A stretch of DNA of 47,832 nucleotides from CAYFQH01 sp964345215 (GCA_964345215.1 CAYFQH010000011.1:1-47832), one strand, 5' to 3'. Shown: positions 16,704 through 25,356, numbered from the stretch's first letter. Numbers and translations are program-made. Notes: a model not told the origin generated them from the sequence alone.

Positions 16704-16742
16704 ATGATAAATTCCATCTCTAAAGGAGATGGAATTTATCAT
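16704..16742 (+). repeat. Perfect 17-bp inverted repeat between infB and rbfA
   Basis: ATGATAAATTCCATCTC (16704-16720) pairs without mismatch with 16726-16742 around a five-base loop. No T-run follows, so it is not a typical intrinsic terminator. It more likely acts as an mRNA processing or stability stem within the operon. Confidence 0.75.
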
Positions 16743-16767
16743 CCTTACACCATGAAAGGACAGGCAA

Positions 16768-17151
16768 ATGAATAAACAACGCACCGAAAGAATAGCTGAA
16801 GAAATACGCAGGGAAATTGACCATATTGTCAGGGAAGACTTAAGTGATCCCAGAGTGCAGGGTACATACAGCATTACCCGTGTTGACTTGACAAACGATT
16901 TGAGCTTTGCAAAAGTGTACGTAAGTGTTTTGGAAGCGGAAAAGGCTCAGGACCTTATGGCTGCCCTAACCAAGGCAGCCGGCTTTATTCGCAAAGAGGT
17001 TGGCAAAAGAGTCGTTATCCGCCACACTCCCCAGCTTACTTTTGTAAAAGATGAAAACATAGCCTATGGCATGCATATTGCCGATGTTTTGCAAAGGGTA
17101 ATGGGAGAGGACACTGCAAATGGAGAAGTATCTAAAGACCAAGACCAATAG
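16768..17151 (+). CDS. rbfA: Ribosome-binding factor A
   Basis: The 127-residue protein is a KH-fold factor for 30S maturation and cold adaptation. It begins with the family helix (RTERIAEEIRREIDHIVRED), followed by DPRVQGTYSITRVDLTNDLSFAKVYVSV and the C-terminal VGKRVVIRHTPQLTFVKDEN. AAAGGACAGG lies before the ATG. Its last 32 bases overlap the start of nrnA in another frame, extending the C-terminus with a polar GEVSKDQDQ tail. Confidence 0.95.
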   Translation: MNKQRTERIAEEIRREIDHIVREDLSDPRVQGTYSITRVDLTNDLSFAKVYVSVLEAEKAQDLMAALTKAAGFIRKEVGKRVVIRHTPQLTFVKDENIAYGMHIADVLQRVMGEDTANGEVSKDQDQ

Positions 17152-18142
17152 GGTAAAGCGGGTTTTTTCTGCTGAAATAATCGATGAAATTAAAAAAGGC
17201 AGCAGCGTTTTAATCTGCACCCATGTGTCCCCTGATGGGGATACCATTGGCAGTGCCATAGGCTTGCAACTGGCTTTAGAGAGCATGAGCAAAAAAGTGG
17301 TTGTTGCCTGCTCAGACCCTGTGCCTGCTGTTTTAAACTACTTAAACAAGGCCGATCAAATTGCTTTACCAAAGGATTTATCGGCAAAAGACTTTGATCT
17401 AGCCATCGCGGTTGATGTTTCTGATGAACTGCGCCTGGGGGACTGCGGGCCTCTGTTTTTTGCTGTGCCCAAAACCATTCAAATCGACCACCATGGCACC
17501 AACCCTAACTACGCACAGTTAAATTATGTAGATGAATCGGCCAGTGCCACAGGCATTTTGATGTTTGACTTAATTGAACAGCTGAGCGCTCCCCTTACAC
17601 AAGATATTGCCATTGCCCTATATACAGGTTTAGCCATCGATACGGGGAATTTCAGCTTTGACAACACCAGCCCCGAGGCCTTAGAAGTAGCCAGCCGGCT
17701 TGTGGCTTGCGAGGTACCGGTGGGGGATATTAACCGGGCCCTGTTCCGGGAAAAAAAGCCTGAACAAATACGTCTGCTGGCAAAGGCCTTAAGCCACCTT
17801 ACTTTTTACGATGGGGGCAGGGTAGCAGGCCTGTGGCTTTCTGATGACGAGATGGAAGCCATTTCTACCTTGGCGGAGTATACCGACGGCATTGTAAACT
17901 ATGCCATGGACGTAACCGGGGTTAAAATGGCCTTCTTTGCAAAAGAGCAGCCCGAAGGGGTTAAATTTAGCCTGCGCTCTATTGCTCCTTACGATGTGGC
18001 TGCAATTGCTTCTCAGTTTCATGGCGGCGGCCACCCCAGGGCGGCAGGCTGCACTATTTACCAGGCTTTGGATAAGGCCATCAACCAAATGGTTGAGGCC
18101 ATGGTGAAAAATATAAATCAAACACAAGAGACCCAGCCATGA
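17120..18142 (+). CDS. nrnA: DHH family phosphoesterase NrnA (oligoribonuclease / pAp phosphatase)
   Basis: The 340-residue protein degrades short RNA oligomers and dephosphorylates pAp in characterised homologues. DHH-domain motifs: THVSPDGDTIGSA (H35, D39, D41), a middle Asp, and DHHGTNPNYA (D123-H125). The C-terminal DHHA1 domain ends with GGGHPRAAG for substrate binding. The start overlaps rbfA by 32 bases, with GGGAGAGG upstream, and the stop overlaps truB (ATGA), giving tight coupling in the usual rbfA-nrnA-truB order. Confidence 0.93.
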   Translation: MEKYLKTKTNRVKRVFSAEIIDEIKKGSSVLICTHVSPDGDTIGSAIGLQLALESMSKKVVVACSDPVPAVLNYLNKADQIALPKDLSAKDFDLAIAVDVSDELRLGDCGPLFFAVPKTIQIDHHGTNPNYAQLNYVDESASATGILMFDLIEQLSAPLTQDIAIALYTGLAIDTGNFSFDNTSPEALEVASRLVACEVPVGDINRALFREKKPEQIRLLAKALSHLTFYDGGRVAGLWLSDDEMEAISTLAEYTDGIVNYAMDVTGVKMAFFAKEQPEGVKFSLRSIAPYDVAAIASQFHGGGHPRAAGCTIYQALDKAINQMVEAMVKNINQTQETQP

Positions 18143-19029
18143 ATGGGTTTTTATGTGTGCTAAAACCTCCGGGCATGACATCGGCCCAGGTGGTGGGCAG
18201 GGTCAAGCGGCTTTTTCCAAAAGAAAAGATAGGCCATGGGGGCACCCTGGACCCTCAAACCGCCGGGGTGCTGCCCATTATGCTAGGCAAAGGCACCCGT
18301 TTGTTTGATTACATGCTTGAAAAAGAAAAAGAATACATTGCAGAAATTTTCTTCGGCATCGAAACCGATACCCAGGATGGGGAAGGGGCGGTTATTGGAA
18401 AAAGCGGAGTCTATCCATCCCAAGTAGAAATAGTAGAAACCCTAAAAGCCTTTGAAGGTGAGATTTTTCAAACGCCGCCCAGCTATTCAGCCTTGAAGGT
18501 AAATGGAATCAGGGCCTATGATTTGGCCCGTCAGGGCAAAGAGGTTCATCTTGCCAAGCGCAAGGTAACCATATCGGCCATAACGCCCCTTTGGTATAAG
18601 GGACCAAACCGTCAGGGAATAAAGGTGCGCTGTTCTAAGGGCACTTACGTTAGAACCCTTTGTACAGATATTGGCAAAAAGCTTGGATGCCCCAGTCATA
18701 TGTCCTTCTTGCTACGCAGCCAAAGCGGCATTTTTACCCTTGACCAGGGCAAAACCCTGGAAGAGCTGACCCAGGCAAAGGAAGAAGGCACCTTGGAAGA
18801 GCTGCTTCTTCCCCTTGATTTTCCTGTAAGTCACATTCCAAAGTCGATTCTTCCCCAAAGCCAGCAGGAACATTTTTTGTATGGCAGGCCTATGGATAAA
18901 AAAGCCTTTCCTCCTTTTGCGCAAGATGAAGTTTTTAGGCTTTACAACCCCTGGGGGCTTTTTTTAGGCATGGCCTGGGTGCAGGGCGAGCAGGTGCGGT
19001 TAAAAACGTACCTTCAGGGCATTGATTAA
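18139..19029 (+). CDS. truB: tRNA pseudouridine(55) synthase TruB
   Basis: The 296-residue enzyme makes pseudouridine 55 in the T-loop of tRNAs. It opens with GFLCVLKPPGMTSAQVV. The catalytic aspartate is D38 in GHGGTLDPQTAGVLPI. Also seen are KEYIAEIFFGIETDTQDGEG, PPSYSALKVNGIRAYDLAR and the KGTYVRTLCTDIGKKLG strand. A C-terminal PUA-like part is present but short. The ATG overlaps the nrnA stop. Confidence 0.95.
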   Translation: MNGFLCVLKPPGMTSAQVVGRVKRLFPKEKIGHGGTLDPQTAGVLPIMLGKGTRLFDYMLEKEKEYIAEIFFGIETDTQDGEGAVIGKSGVYPSQVEIVETLKAFEGEIFQTPPSYSALKVNGIRAYDLARQGKEVHLAKRKVTISAITPLWYKGPNRQGIKVRCSKGTYVRTLCTDIGKKLGCPSHMSFLLRSQSGIFTLDQGKTLEELTQAKEEGTLEELLLPLDFPVSHIPKSILPQSQQEHFLYGRPMDKKAFPPFAQDEVFRLYNPWGLFLGMAWVQGEQVRLKTYLQGID

Positions 19030-19063
19030 CCAGGGTATTGATTAAAATGTAAGGAGAAAAAAG

Positions 19064-20011
19064 ATGAAATTATTTTTCTCATCCCAGGGCATGTGTTCGC
19101 AGCAAAGCGTATTGGTTCTTGGCACCTTCGACGGTGTTCATCTAGGCCACCAGCAGTTGCTTAAAAAGGGAAGGGACCTTGCCAATAAGCTGCACGCAGC
19201 CCTTGTTTTTTCTACTTTCTTTCCTCATCCGCTAAGGATTATCCGGCCTCAAAAGGCCCCTAAAGAAATAACTACGGTTTTAGAAAGGGCTAGCGTTTTA
19301 AGTAAAATGGGTGTAGATGAAATGCTGGTATGGAAATTTTCAAAGGATATTCAAAGCCTCAGCCCCCAAGAATTTATTTTAAAGATTGTGCTCCCCCTAA
19401 AACCTAAGGCCGTCGTGATTGGTTTTAACTATACCTTTGGCAAAAACGGCCAGGGAACGGCTGACCTCATGCGGGATTACGGCGAAAGTTTTGGTTTTGA
19501 TGTTGTTGAAGTGCCCCCGGTCACCATTGATGGGCAGGTGGTCTCCTCTACTCGCATTCGAAATTTTTTGTGCGCCGGCCAGGTAAAAAAAGCTCAAATC
19601 CTATTATCCAGGCCTTATAGTGTTCAAGGTAAAATTGTACACGGCAAAAAGGCTGGAGGCAAGCTTGGCTTTGCCACTGCCAATATGCTACCCCACAGTA
19701 ATAAGGTGCTGCTTGCCTTTGGGGTGTATACGGCCTATGTTACCATACAAAAGGGGCTCTATCCCGCCATTGTAAATATTGGCAACCAACCTACCCTGCC
19801 CTCGGGCCATGTTACGATTGAAGCGCACTTGCTTAATCAAAACATTAATTTATACGACGAAAAAGCCCGCATTTTCTTTCTGGAACATTTGCGAGACGAA
19901 ATTGCCTTTGAAAGCGTTCAAGCTCTTCAAAGGCAAGTGGGTGATGATATCCAAAGAGCGAAAAAATTTTTTAATCAGCCCCGTATCCAGTTTAATGCCC
20001 TAAACCGATAG
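19064..20011 (+). CDS. ribF: Bifunctional riboflavin kinase / FAD synthetase
   Basis: The 315-residue protein makes FMN and then FAD from riboflavin. The N-terminal nucleotidyltransferase domain has LGTFDGVHLGHQQLL (HxGH-type), VIGFNYTFGKNGQG and STRIRNFL. The C-terminal kinase domain has GKIVHGKKAGGKLGFATANM and YPAIVNIGNQPT. AAGGAGAAAAAAG precedes the ATG. It is the last gene of the block in its normal position after truB; a 57-base gap precedes the substrate-binding protein. Confidence 0.95.
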   Translation: MKLFFSSQGMCSQQSVLVLGTFDGVHLGHQQLLKKGRDLANKLHAALVFSTFFPHPLRIIRPQKAPKEITTVLERASVLSKMGVDEMLVWKFSKDIQSLSPQEFILKIVLPLKPKAVVIGFNYTFGKNGQGTADLMRDYGESFGFDVVEVPPVTIDGQVVSSTRIRNFLCAGQVKKAQILLSRPYSVQGKIVHGKKAGGKLGFATANMLPHSNKVLLAFGVYTAYVTIQKGLYPAIVNIGNQPTLPSGHVTIEAHLLNQNINLYDEKARIFFLEHLRDEIAFESVQALQRQVGDDIQRAKKFFNQPRIQFNALNR

Positions 20012-20068
20012 ACTATTAACATACTAAAACAAACAACTTAAAAGAGACAAACAAAAGGAATAACCAAA

Positions 20069-21025
20069 ATGAAAAAAATACATAAACACTTACTCATCGC
20101 CCTTACTTTTATATACTGCCTTACCGCCCTTGTACTGCCCTCGGGCGGGGTTTTGGCCCAAAACCAGGAGACAACAGTGGTTCTTACTTCTTTTTTCCCT
20201 ATTTACGCCATGGTTAAAAATATTACCCAAGGAATTGAAGGAATACAAGTGTATAACGTGGCCCAGCCCGAAGCAGGCTGCCTGCATGATTATCAGCTTT
20301 CGGCAGAAGAAATGAAAAGGATGGCCGCAGGCAGTATTTTTGCTATTAACGGCGGCGGCATGGAAGGTTTTTTGGAATCGGTCATTGGTCAGTTTCCGGA
20401 TTTGGCCATTATCGATGCCTCTGTTGGCATTGAACCGCTTTTTGAGCAGGAGCATGATCATGCGCATCATGAGCATGGAGAAGAGAACCATGATGGGCAC
20501 GAGCACCTGATAAACGCCCATTTTTGGCTGGATGTACAAAATGCCATCCAAATGGTTCAAAACCTTTCTAAAGGGCTTAAAGAAGAGCTGCCCCAGCAGG
20601 CCCTTTTACTGGCTGAAAATGAAAAAGCCTACACCGACCGCCTGACTGTGCTGGATCAAAAGCTAAAAACAGGCTTAAAAAATTTGAAAAACAATCAGAT
20701 CATTACCTTCCACGAGGCCTTTCCTTATTTTGCTCAGGCTTATGGCCTTCAAATTGTTGCGGTAATTGCAAAGGAGCCGGAAGAGGGATTAACCCCCAAA
20801 GAACTGACCAACTTGGTTCAACTCATTCGCAGCCAGCCCGGCCTTCCTCTGTTTATTGAGCCCCAGTACCCAAGCCTGGCCGCTCAAACCATCAGCAGCG
20901 AAACCGGGGCCCCCATTTATACCCTGGATCCCTTGGTTACAGGCAGCCAAGAGGAGGCTTTAACCTATTACGAAATGGGTATGGAAAAAAATATGGAAAC
21001 CCTTCTTGAGGCTTTAAATCATTAA
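20069..21025 (+). CDS. znuA: Metal (zinc-type) ABC transporter substrate-binding protein
   Basis: The 318-residue protein is of the cluster A-I (ZnuA/TroA) family. Likely metal ligands are H73 (CLHDYQLS), H151 (NAHFWLD), a late histidine in TFHEAFPYF and an aspartate in LDPLVTG. A His/Glu/Asp-rich loop at about 129-146 (many HxH and HD pairs) is typical of zinc-specific members. The N-terminus is a signal peptide ending near GVLAQ; there is no lipobox cysteine. No permease or ATPase gene is beside it. It follows ribF after a short gap and ends at a clear terminator. Zinc specificity is inferred from the His loop. Confidence 0.85.
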   Translation: MKKIHKHLLIALTFIYCLTALVLPSGGVLAQNQETTVVLTSFFPIYAMVKNITQGIEGIQVYNVAQPEAGCLHDYQLSAEEMKRMAAGSIFAINGGGMEGFLESVIGQFPDLAIIDASVGIEPLFEQEHDHAHHEHGEENHDGHEHLINAHFWLDVQNAIQMVQNLSKGLKEELPQQALLLAENEKAYTDRLTVLDQKLKTGLKNLKNNQIITFHEAFPYFAQAYGLQIVAVIAKEPEEGLTPKELTNLVQLIRSQPGLPLFIEPQYPSLAAQTISSETGAPIYTLDPLVTGSQEEALTYYEMGMEKNMETLLEALNH

Positions 21026-21050
21026 ATTAAAACAGCAAAAAACATAAAAC

Positions 21051-21084
21051 AACCGGCTTGTTTGCTCAAACCGGTTATTTTTTT
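21051..21084 (+). terminator. Intrinsic terminator after the zinc-binding protein gene
   Basis: AACCGG (21051-21056) pairs with CCGGTT (21071-21076), extended inside by TTG/CAA, and is followed by ATTTTTTTG. It closes the long plus-strand block that starts at rimP. Confidence 0.75.
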
Positions 21085-21216
21085 GTTCCTTTGCAGAGTG
21101 AAAAGATAAAGGGGTTAATAGGGATTAAGCAAAAAATTAACTGCAAAAAGGGAGAAAAAATAGAAAGGGTTTTAAGAAGAAAAAACACAAAAAAACACAA
21201 CATGTATACAAAATAT

Positions 21217-21268
21217 GCTATAATATAACTAGATATAGTATTGACAAGGAAGCAAAAGGGGCTATAAT
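21217..21268 (+). promoter_or_regulatory. Tandem promoters and NrdR-like box before nrdDG
   Basis: An extended -10 (TGCTATAAT, 21216-21224) is followed by ACTAGATATAGT at 21228-21239. On the other strand the latter reads ACTATATCTAGT, fitting the NrdR core CwATATmTwG. A second promoter follows at once: TTGACA (21241-21246), a 16-base spacer and TATAAT (21263-21268). A repressor on the box would cover the first transcription start and touch the second -35. Only one convincing box is seen, whereas NrdR sites usually come in pairs. Confidence 0.6.
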
Positions 21269-21335
21269 GGGTAGTGCTTAACAACTACAAGACAGTTAAA
21301 ATAGAAGATAAAAAGAAACATAGGAGGCGGCCGCG

Positions 21336-23675
21336 GTGATTACATCCATTGAAAAACGTGACGGTAGGGTTGTTCCTTTTGCAGAGCATAAAATTCAAAG
21401 AGCAATTGAAAAGGCCTTTACTGCAACGGATGAAAATGTAACCTTAAAAGAAATAAAAGAGATTTTGAAACAGGTGAATTTTGAAATTTCTAAAATTGGC
21501 AATAACCCTCCACCTAAGGTAGAAGAAATACAAGATGCGGTGGAGAAGGCTTTAATTGAGCAGGGCTTTGCCAAAACAGCAAAGGCTTATATCATATACC
21601 GGGCCGAACGAAGTCAAAACAGGGAAATGAACTCAAGGCTGATGAAGACCTTCCAGGATATTTCTTTTAAAGATTCTTTAGACTCCGATATCAAGCGGGA
21701 AAATGCCAACATTGATGGAAATACCGCCATGGGCGCCATGCTCCGTTTTGGTTCAGAAGGGGCGAAGCAGTTTTACAACCTTTACCTTTTAAAGCCCGAA
21801 CATACCCAAGCCCATCAAAACGGCGATATCCATATTCATGATTTGGATTTTTACAGCCTAACAACCACCTGTTGCCAAATTGATCTGCTTAGCCTTTTTA
21901 AGGGCGGCTTTTCAACAGGCCACGGGGTTTTAAGGGAACCTAAAGATATTATCAGCTATTCTGCCCTGGCCTGTATTGCCATTCAGGCCAACCAGAATGA
22001 CCAGCATGGCGGTCAAAGTGTTGTAAACTTTGACTACGGCATGGCCCCGGGGGTTAAAAAAACCTTTGTGCGCTGTTATAAGCAAAATTTAGCAAAGGCC
22101 TTGGAACTTTTATCAAGTATTGATGAAGGCCTTGAGGCGGCAGAAGACATCTTGACCAAAGTGAATGAACAAGGACAAGCCCCTACATTTAAAGAAAACA
22201 GCCTATGTAGCCAAATGGTTAAAAAAGAACTGCTAGCCTATGGCAACGAGCAAATGGCTGCCACCATTGCTGCCTTCGCCCAAGAAAAGGCTGAAAAAGA
22301 AACCCGCCGCGCTACTTATCAGGCCATGGAGGCCTTAATTCACAACTTAAATACCATGAACAGCCGGGCCGGGGCACAGGTACCCTTCTCGTCTTTAAAC
22401 TACGGAATGGATACAAGCCCCGAGGGGCGGCTTGTGATTGAGCAACTCCTTTTGGCAACGGAAGCAGGCCTTGGCAACGGTGAAACACCTATTTTCCCCA
22501 TTCAAATATTCAGGGTAAAGGATGGAGTTTCCTATAATCCAGGGGACCCAAATTACGATTTGTTCCGCCTGGCCATTCGAACCAGTGCCAAGCGTATGTT
22601 CCCCAATTTTTCATTTTTGGACGCCCCATTTAATAAAGAATATTATAAGCCCGGCCATCCGGAAACAGAAATTGCTTATATGGGATGCAGAACCCGGGTA
22701 ATGGCCAATACCCACGATCCGGAAAAATCCGTTGCACCTCAAAGGGGCAACCTTTCCTTTACTTCTATTAACCTGCCTAGGTTAGGTATTGAAGCCAAAG
22801 GCAATCTAGACCATTTTTTCGCTGCTTTAACCCAACGGCTGGATCTTGTAACCGATCAGCTGCTGGAGCGTTTTGAAGTAATTGCCCGAAAAAAAGTAAA
22901 GAATTTTCCTTTCTTGATGGGTGAAGGCATTTGGATTGATTCAGAAAAACTGGGATGGAACGATGAGGTTCGAGAAGTGCTTAAGCATGGTACCCTGTCC
23001 ATTGGCTTTATCGGCCTAGCCGAAACCTTAAAGGCTTTAACGGGCAAACATCACGGCGAAAGCGCTCAAAGCCAAGAATTGGGCCTTAAAATAATTGGCT
23101 TTATGCGGAACTATACCGACCAAAAAGCCCGGGAAACAAAACTGAACTTCACCCTTTTGGCAACCCCTGCCGAAGGCCTTTCCGGCCGTTTTGTAAACAT
23201 GGACAGAAAACGCTATGGAAAAATGGAAGGGATTACCGACCGGGAATATTATACCAACAGTTTCCACATTCCCGTTTACTATCCCATCAGTGCCTTTGAT
23301 AAAATTGCCCTGGAAGCCCCTTACCATGCTTTGACCAATGCAGGGCATATCAGCTACGTGGAAATGGATGGAGACCCGCTAAAGAACCTGGGAGCCTTTG
23401 AAAAAATCATCCGCTGCATGCACGATCAAGGCATCGGTTATGGCTCCATCAACCACCCCATTGACAGAGACGGAGCCTGCGGTTACCAGGGCATCATTGA
23501 CGATCAATGCCCCAAGTGCGGCAGGGATGAAAGCGAGTATCCCTTTGACCGGATCCGCCGGATTACAGGCTATCTGGTAGGCACCCTGGATCGGTTTAAC
23601 AACGCTAAAAAAGCGGAAGAACACGACCGGGTGAAGCATAACCTAAAACAATCAAACCAGGAGGTGGCGGGATGA
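21336..23675 (+). CDS. nrdD: Anaerobic ribonucleoside-triphosphate reductase, class III
   Basis: The 779-residue glycyl-radical enzyme reduces NTPs to dNTPs without oxygen. The N-terminal ATP-cone (about 1-90: IEKRDGRVVPFAEHKIQRAIEKAF) gives allosteric control. The core has NGDIHIHDLDFYSLTTTCCQIDL and QGGQSV-like substrate loops. Near the C-terminus are the zinc-site cysteines (CGYQGIIDDQCPKCG) and the radical glycine, G745, in RRITGYLVG. It starts with GTG at 21336, eight bases after AGGAGG. It overlaps nrdG by four bases. Confidence 0.96.
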   Translation: MITSIEKRDGRVVPFAEHKIQRAIEKAFTATDENVTLKEIKEILKQVNFEISKIGNNPPPKVEEIQDAVEKALIEQGFAKTAKAYIIYRAERSQNREMNSRLMKTFQDISFKDSLDSDIKRENANIDGNTAMGAMLRFGSEGAKQFYNLYLLKPEHTQAHQNGDIHIHDLDFYSLTTTCCQIDLLSLFKGGFSTGHGVLREPKDIISYSALACIAIQANQNDQHGGQSVVNFDYGMAPGVKKTFVRCYKQNLAKALELLSSIDEGLEAAEDILTKVNEQGQAPTFKENSLCSQMVKKELLAYGNEQMAATIAAFAQEKAEKETRRATYQAMEALIHNLNTMNSRAGAQVPFSSLNYGMDTSPEGRLVIEQLLLATEAGLGNGETPIFPIQIFRVKDGVSYNPGDPNYDLFRLAIRTSAKRMFPNFSFLDAPFNKEYYKPGHPETEIAYMGCRTRVMANTHDPEKSVAPQRGNLSFTSINLPRLGIEAKGNLDHFFAALTQRLDLVTDQLLERFEVIARKKVKNFPFLMGEGIWIDSEKLGWNDEVREVLKHGTLSIGFIGLAETLKALTGKHHGESAQSQELGLKIIGFMRNYTDQKARETKLNFTLLATPAEGLSGRFVNMDRKRYGKMEGITDREYYTNSFHIPVYYPISAFDKIALEAPYHALTNAGHISYVEMDGDPLKNLGAFEKIIRCMHDQGIGYGSINHPIDRDGACGYQGIIDDQCPKCGRDESEYPFDRIRRITGYLVGTLDRFNNAKKAEEHDRVKHNLKQSNQEVAG

Positions 23676-24184
23676 CCCTCCGCCTTTGTGGGATTAGCAA
23701 GGAATCTTTTGTAGATGGGCCGGGGATTCGCTTTGTGGTGTTTACCCAAGGCTGCCCCCACCATTGCCCCGGCTGCCACAACCCCCAAACGCATGGCTTT
23801 AGCGGGGGAGAAACATGGCAGGTGGATGACCTTTTTGAATTGATGGGAAAAAATCCCCTTCAAGAGGGCATTACCTTTTCCGGCGGCGAACCCTTTAGCC
23901 AGGCTCAAGCGCTAAGCCTGCTGGCTCAAAAAATCAAAGGCGCCGGGATGAACCTATGGATTTATACCGGTTACACCTACGAAGAACTTCTTCAAATGAG
24001 CCAGGAGGATGAGGGCGTTAAAGCCCTTTTGGATAAAACCGATGTGCTGGTTGACGGCAGGTTTATCCTAAAGCAGCGAACCCTGGGTACCCCCTTTATC
24101 GGCAGCCAAAACCAGCGGCTGATTGATGTGCCCAAAAGCTTAAAAGCCGGTGGGGTTATTTTATGGGAAGCGCCTGTTTGGTAG
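23672..24184 (+). CDS. nrdG: Anaerobic ribonucleotide reductase activating protein (radical SAM)
   Basis: The 170-residue radical-SAM enzyme generates the glycyl radical on NrdD. The cluster motif is C28-x3-C32-x2-C35 in TQGCPHHCPGCHNP. DGPGIRFVVF precedes it and TFSGGEPFSQ gives the SAM-binding GGE motif. The start overlaps the nrdD stop (ATGA), so the two are coupled. A 216-base leader for rplJ follows. Confidence 0.95.
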   Translation: MTLRLCGISKESFVDGPGIRFVVFTQGCPHHCPGCHNPQTHGFSGGETWQVDDLFELMGKNPLQEGITFSGGEPFSQAQALSLLAQKIKGAGMNLWIYTGYTYEELLQMSQEDEGVKALLDKTDVLVDGRFILKQRTLGTPFIGSQNQRLIDVPKSLKAGGVILWEAPVW

Positions 24185-24198
24185 GCCTGAAAAAAACA

Positions 24199-24227
24199 TT
24201 GACAATTAAAGGGGTTTATGTTAACCT
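24199..24227 (+). promoter_or_regulatory. Likely promoter of rplJ-rplL
   Basis: TTGACA (24199-24204), then 17 bases, then TAACCT (24222-24227), with TG two bases ahead acting as an extended -10. The -10 is weak; the position just before the L10 leader supports it. Confidence 0.5.
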
Positions 24228-24239
24228 TATATTCGTTCG

Positions 24240-24370
24240 AGAGAACCTATGCCATAGACAGCCGGTTTGCACGCAGGTGCAAATAATGAAGCAATGCTTC
24301 GCCAGCCGAGGTGTAAGGCCAGTAAATAAATTTGATTTACTCCCCTTGCGCCTGCGCAAGGGGTTTTCTT
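24240..24370 (+). promoter_or_regulatory. Ribosomal protein L10 leader with terminator
   Basis: The leader has the recognisable pattern of the Bacillota L10 leader: an AGACAGCCGG strand, two short hairpins (TGCAC/GTGCA at 24268-24281 and GAAGC/GCTTC at 24288-24300), then CCAGCCGAGGTGTAAG. A terminator follows. In the known mechanism L10-L12 protein binds the leader and lowers its own synthesis. The match is by eye, not by covariance search. Confidence 0.85.
24342..24370 (+). terminator. Terminator hairpin of the L10 leader
   Basis: CCCCTTGCGC (24342-24351) pairs with GCGCAAGGGG (24354-24363), followed by TTTTCTTTT. It lies 30 bases before the rplJ start and is the likely regulated stop. Confidence 0.8.
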
Positions 24371-24400
24371 TTAACTCAAAATAGGAGGTGAAAGGAAAAA

Positions 24401-24913
24401 ATGGGTAAGAATTTAGACATTAAAAAAGAGGTTGTTTCAACAATTAGCCAAAAGTTCGACCAGGCACAAAGCGTTGTGGTTGTTAAATACTCCGGCTTAA
24501 CTGTTGAAAAGGCAACCCAGCTGAGGGCCCAGTGCCGCGCTGCCGGTGTTGAATATGTTGTATATAAAAACACCTTGGTTCGCCGTGCCCTTGAAGGGTT
24601 GAACATTGACTCATTCAACGATAAGTTGGTTGGTCCCACCGCTTACGCCTTTAGCATGGAAGATGCGATTGCACCTGCAAAGGTGATCAATGATTTTATC
24701 ACCAAGAACAAAACCGAGGCCATTAAAATTGAAGGCGGTTTGTTGGGCAAAGACTACATGGACGTAGATAAAATCAAGGCCCTGGCCGCACTGCCCTCAA
24801 GGGAAGAATTGCTTGCTAAGTTGCTTGGCAGCATGACCAACGCCATTGGCGGTTTTGTACGGGTTTTGGATGCCATTCGCGCTCAAAAAGCAGAAGCGGA
24901 AGCACAAGGTTAA
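24401..24913 (+). CDS. rplJ: 50S ribosomal protein L10
   Basis: The 170-residue protein forms the base of the L7/L12 stalk. It shows KKEVVSTISQKFDQAQSVVVVKYSGLTV, the RNA-binding VEYVVYKNTLVRRALEG segment and a C-terminal helix (LLGSMTNAIGGFVRVLDAIRAQKAEA) that binds L7/L12 dimers. AGGAGG lies upstream. It is regulated by the leader just before it. The usual upstream genes (rplK, rplA) are absent; nrdDG is there instead. Confidence 0.97.
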   Translation: MGKNLDIKKEVVSTISQKFDQAQSVVVVKYSGLTVEKATQLRAQCRAAGVEYVVYKNTLVRRALEGLNIDSFNDKLVGPTAYAFSMEDAIAPAKVINDFITKNKTEAIKIEGGLLGKDYMDVDKIKALAALPSREELLAKLLGSMTNAIGGFVRVLDAIRAQKAEAEAQG

Positions 24914-24966
24914 TGTAAACTAAGAATATGATTTAAAATGAAAGAAATTTAAGGAGGCAATCCATT

Positions 24967-25341
24967 ATGACTCATGAAGAATTTATCGCCGCAGTGGAAG
25001 CGATGACCGTTTTAGAATTAGCTGATTTAGTAAAAGCCATGGAAGAAAAGTTTGGTGTATCCGCCGCCGCTCCTGTAGCCGTAGTAGCTGGAGCTGCTGG
25101 CCCTGCCGCCGCAAGCGAGGAAGAAAAAACTGAATTTGATGTTGTATTAAAAGACGCTGGTTCACAAAAAATCAAGGTTATCAAGGTTGTGCGTGAAGTG
25201 ATGTCCGGTTTAGGGCTGAAAGAAGCCAAGGAAGTGGTTGAATCTGCTCCCAAGACAATCAAAGAAGGCGCTTCCAAAGAAGAAGCAGAACAAATTAAAG
25301 CCAAGTTTGCCGAAGTTGGCGCTGTTATTGAAATTCAATAA
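24967..25341 (+). CDS. rplL: 50S ribosomal protein L7/L12
   Basis: The 124-residue acidic stalk protein has an N-terminal dimerisation helix pair, an Ala/Val/Gly hinge (about 36-53) and a conserved C-terminal domain with EFDVVLKDAGSQKIKVIKVV and GLGLKEAKEVVE, which contacts translation factors. AAGGAGG lies before the ATG. It follows rplJ by 53 bases and ends at a strong terminator, so rpoB is not in the same transcript here. Confidence 0.97.
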   Translation: MTHEEFIAAVEAMTVLELADLVKAMEEKFGVSAAAPVAVVAGAAGPAAASEEEKTEFDVVLKDAGSQKIKVIKVVREVMSGLGLKEAKEVVESAPKTIKEGASKEEAEQIKAKFAEVGAVIEIQ

Positions 25342-25356
25342 TTGCAGCAATAGTTT

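Noticed and set aside
21201..21212. Second NrdR box at CATGTATACAAA, one to three helical turns from the first
   Set aside because: Too many mismatches to the CwATATmTwG core on either strand.
24163..24384. 73-codon open frame between nrdG and rplJ
   Set aside because: It lies across the L10 leader and its terminator, has no ribosome binding site, and its sequence is explained by the RNA structure.
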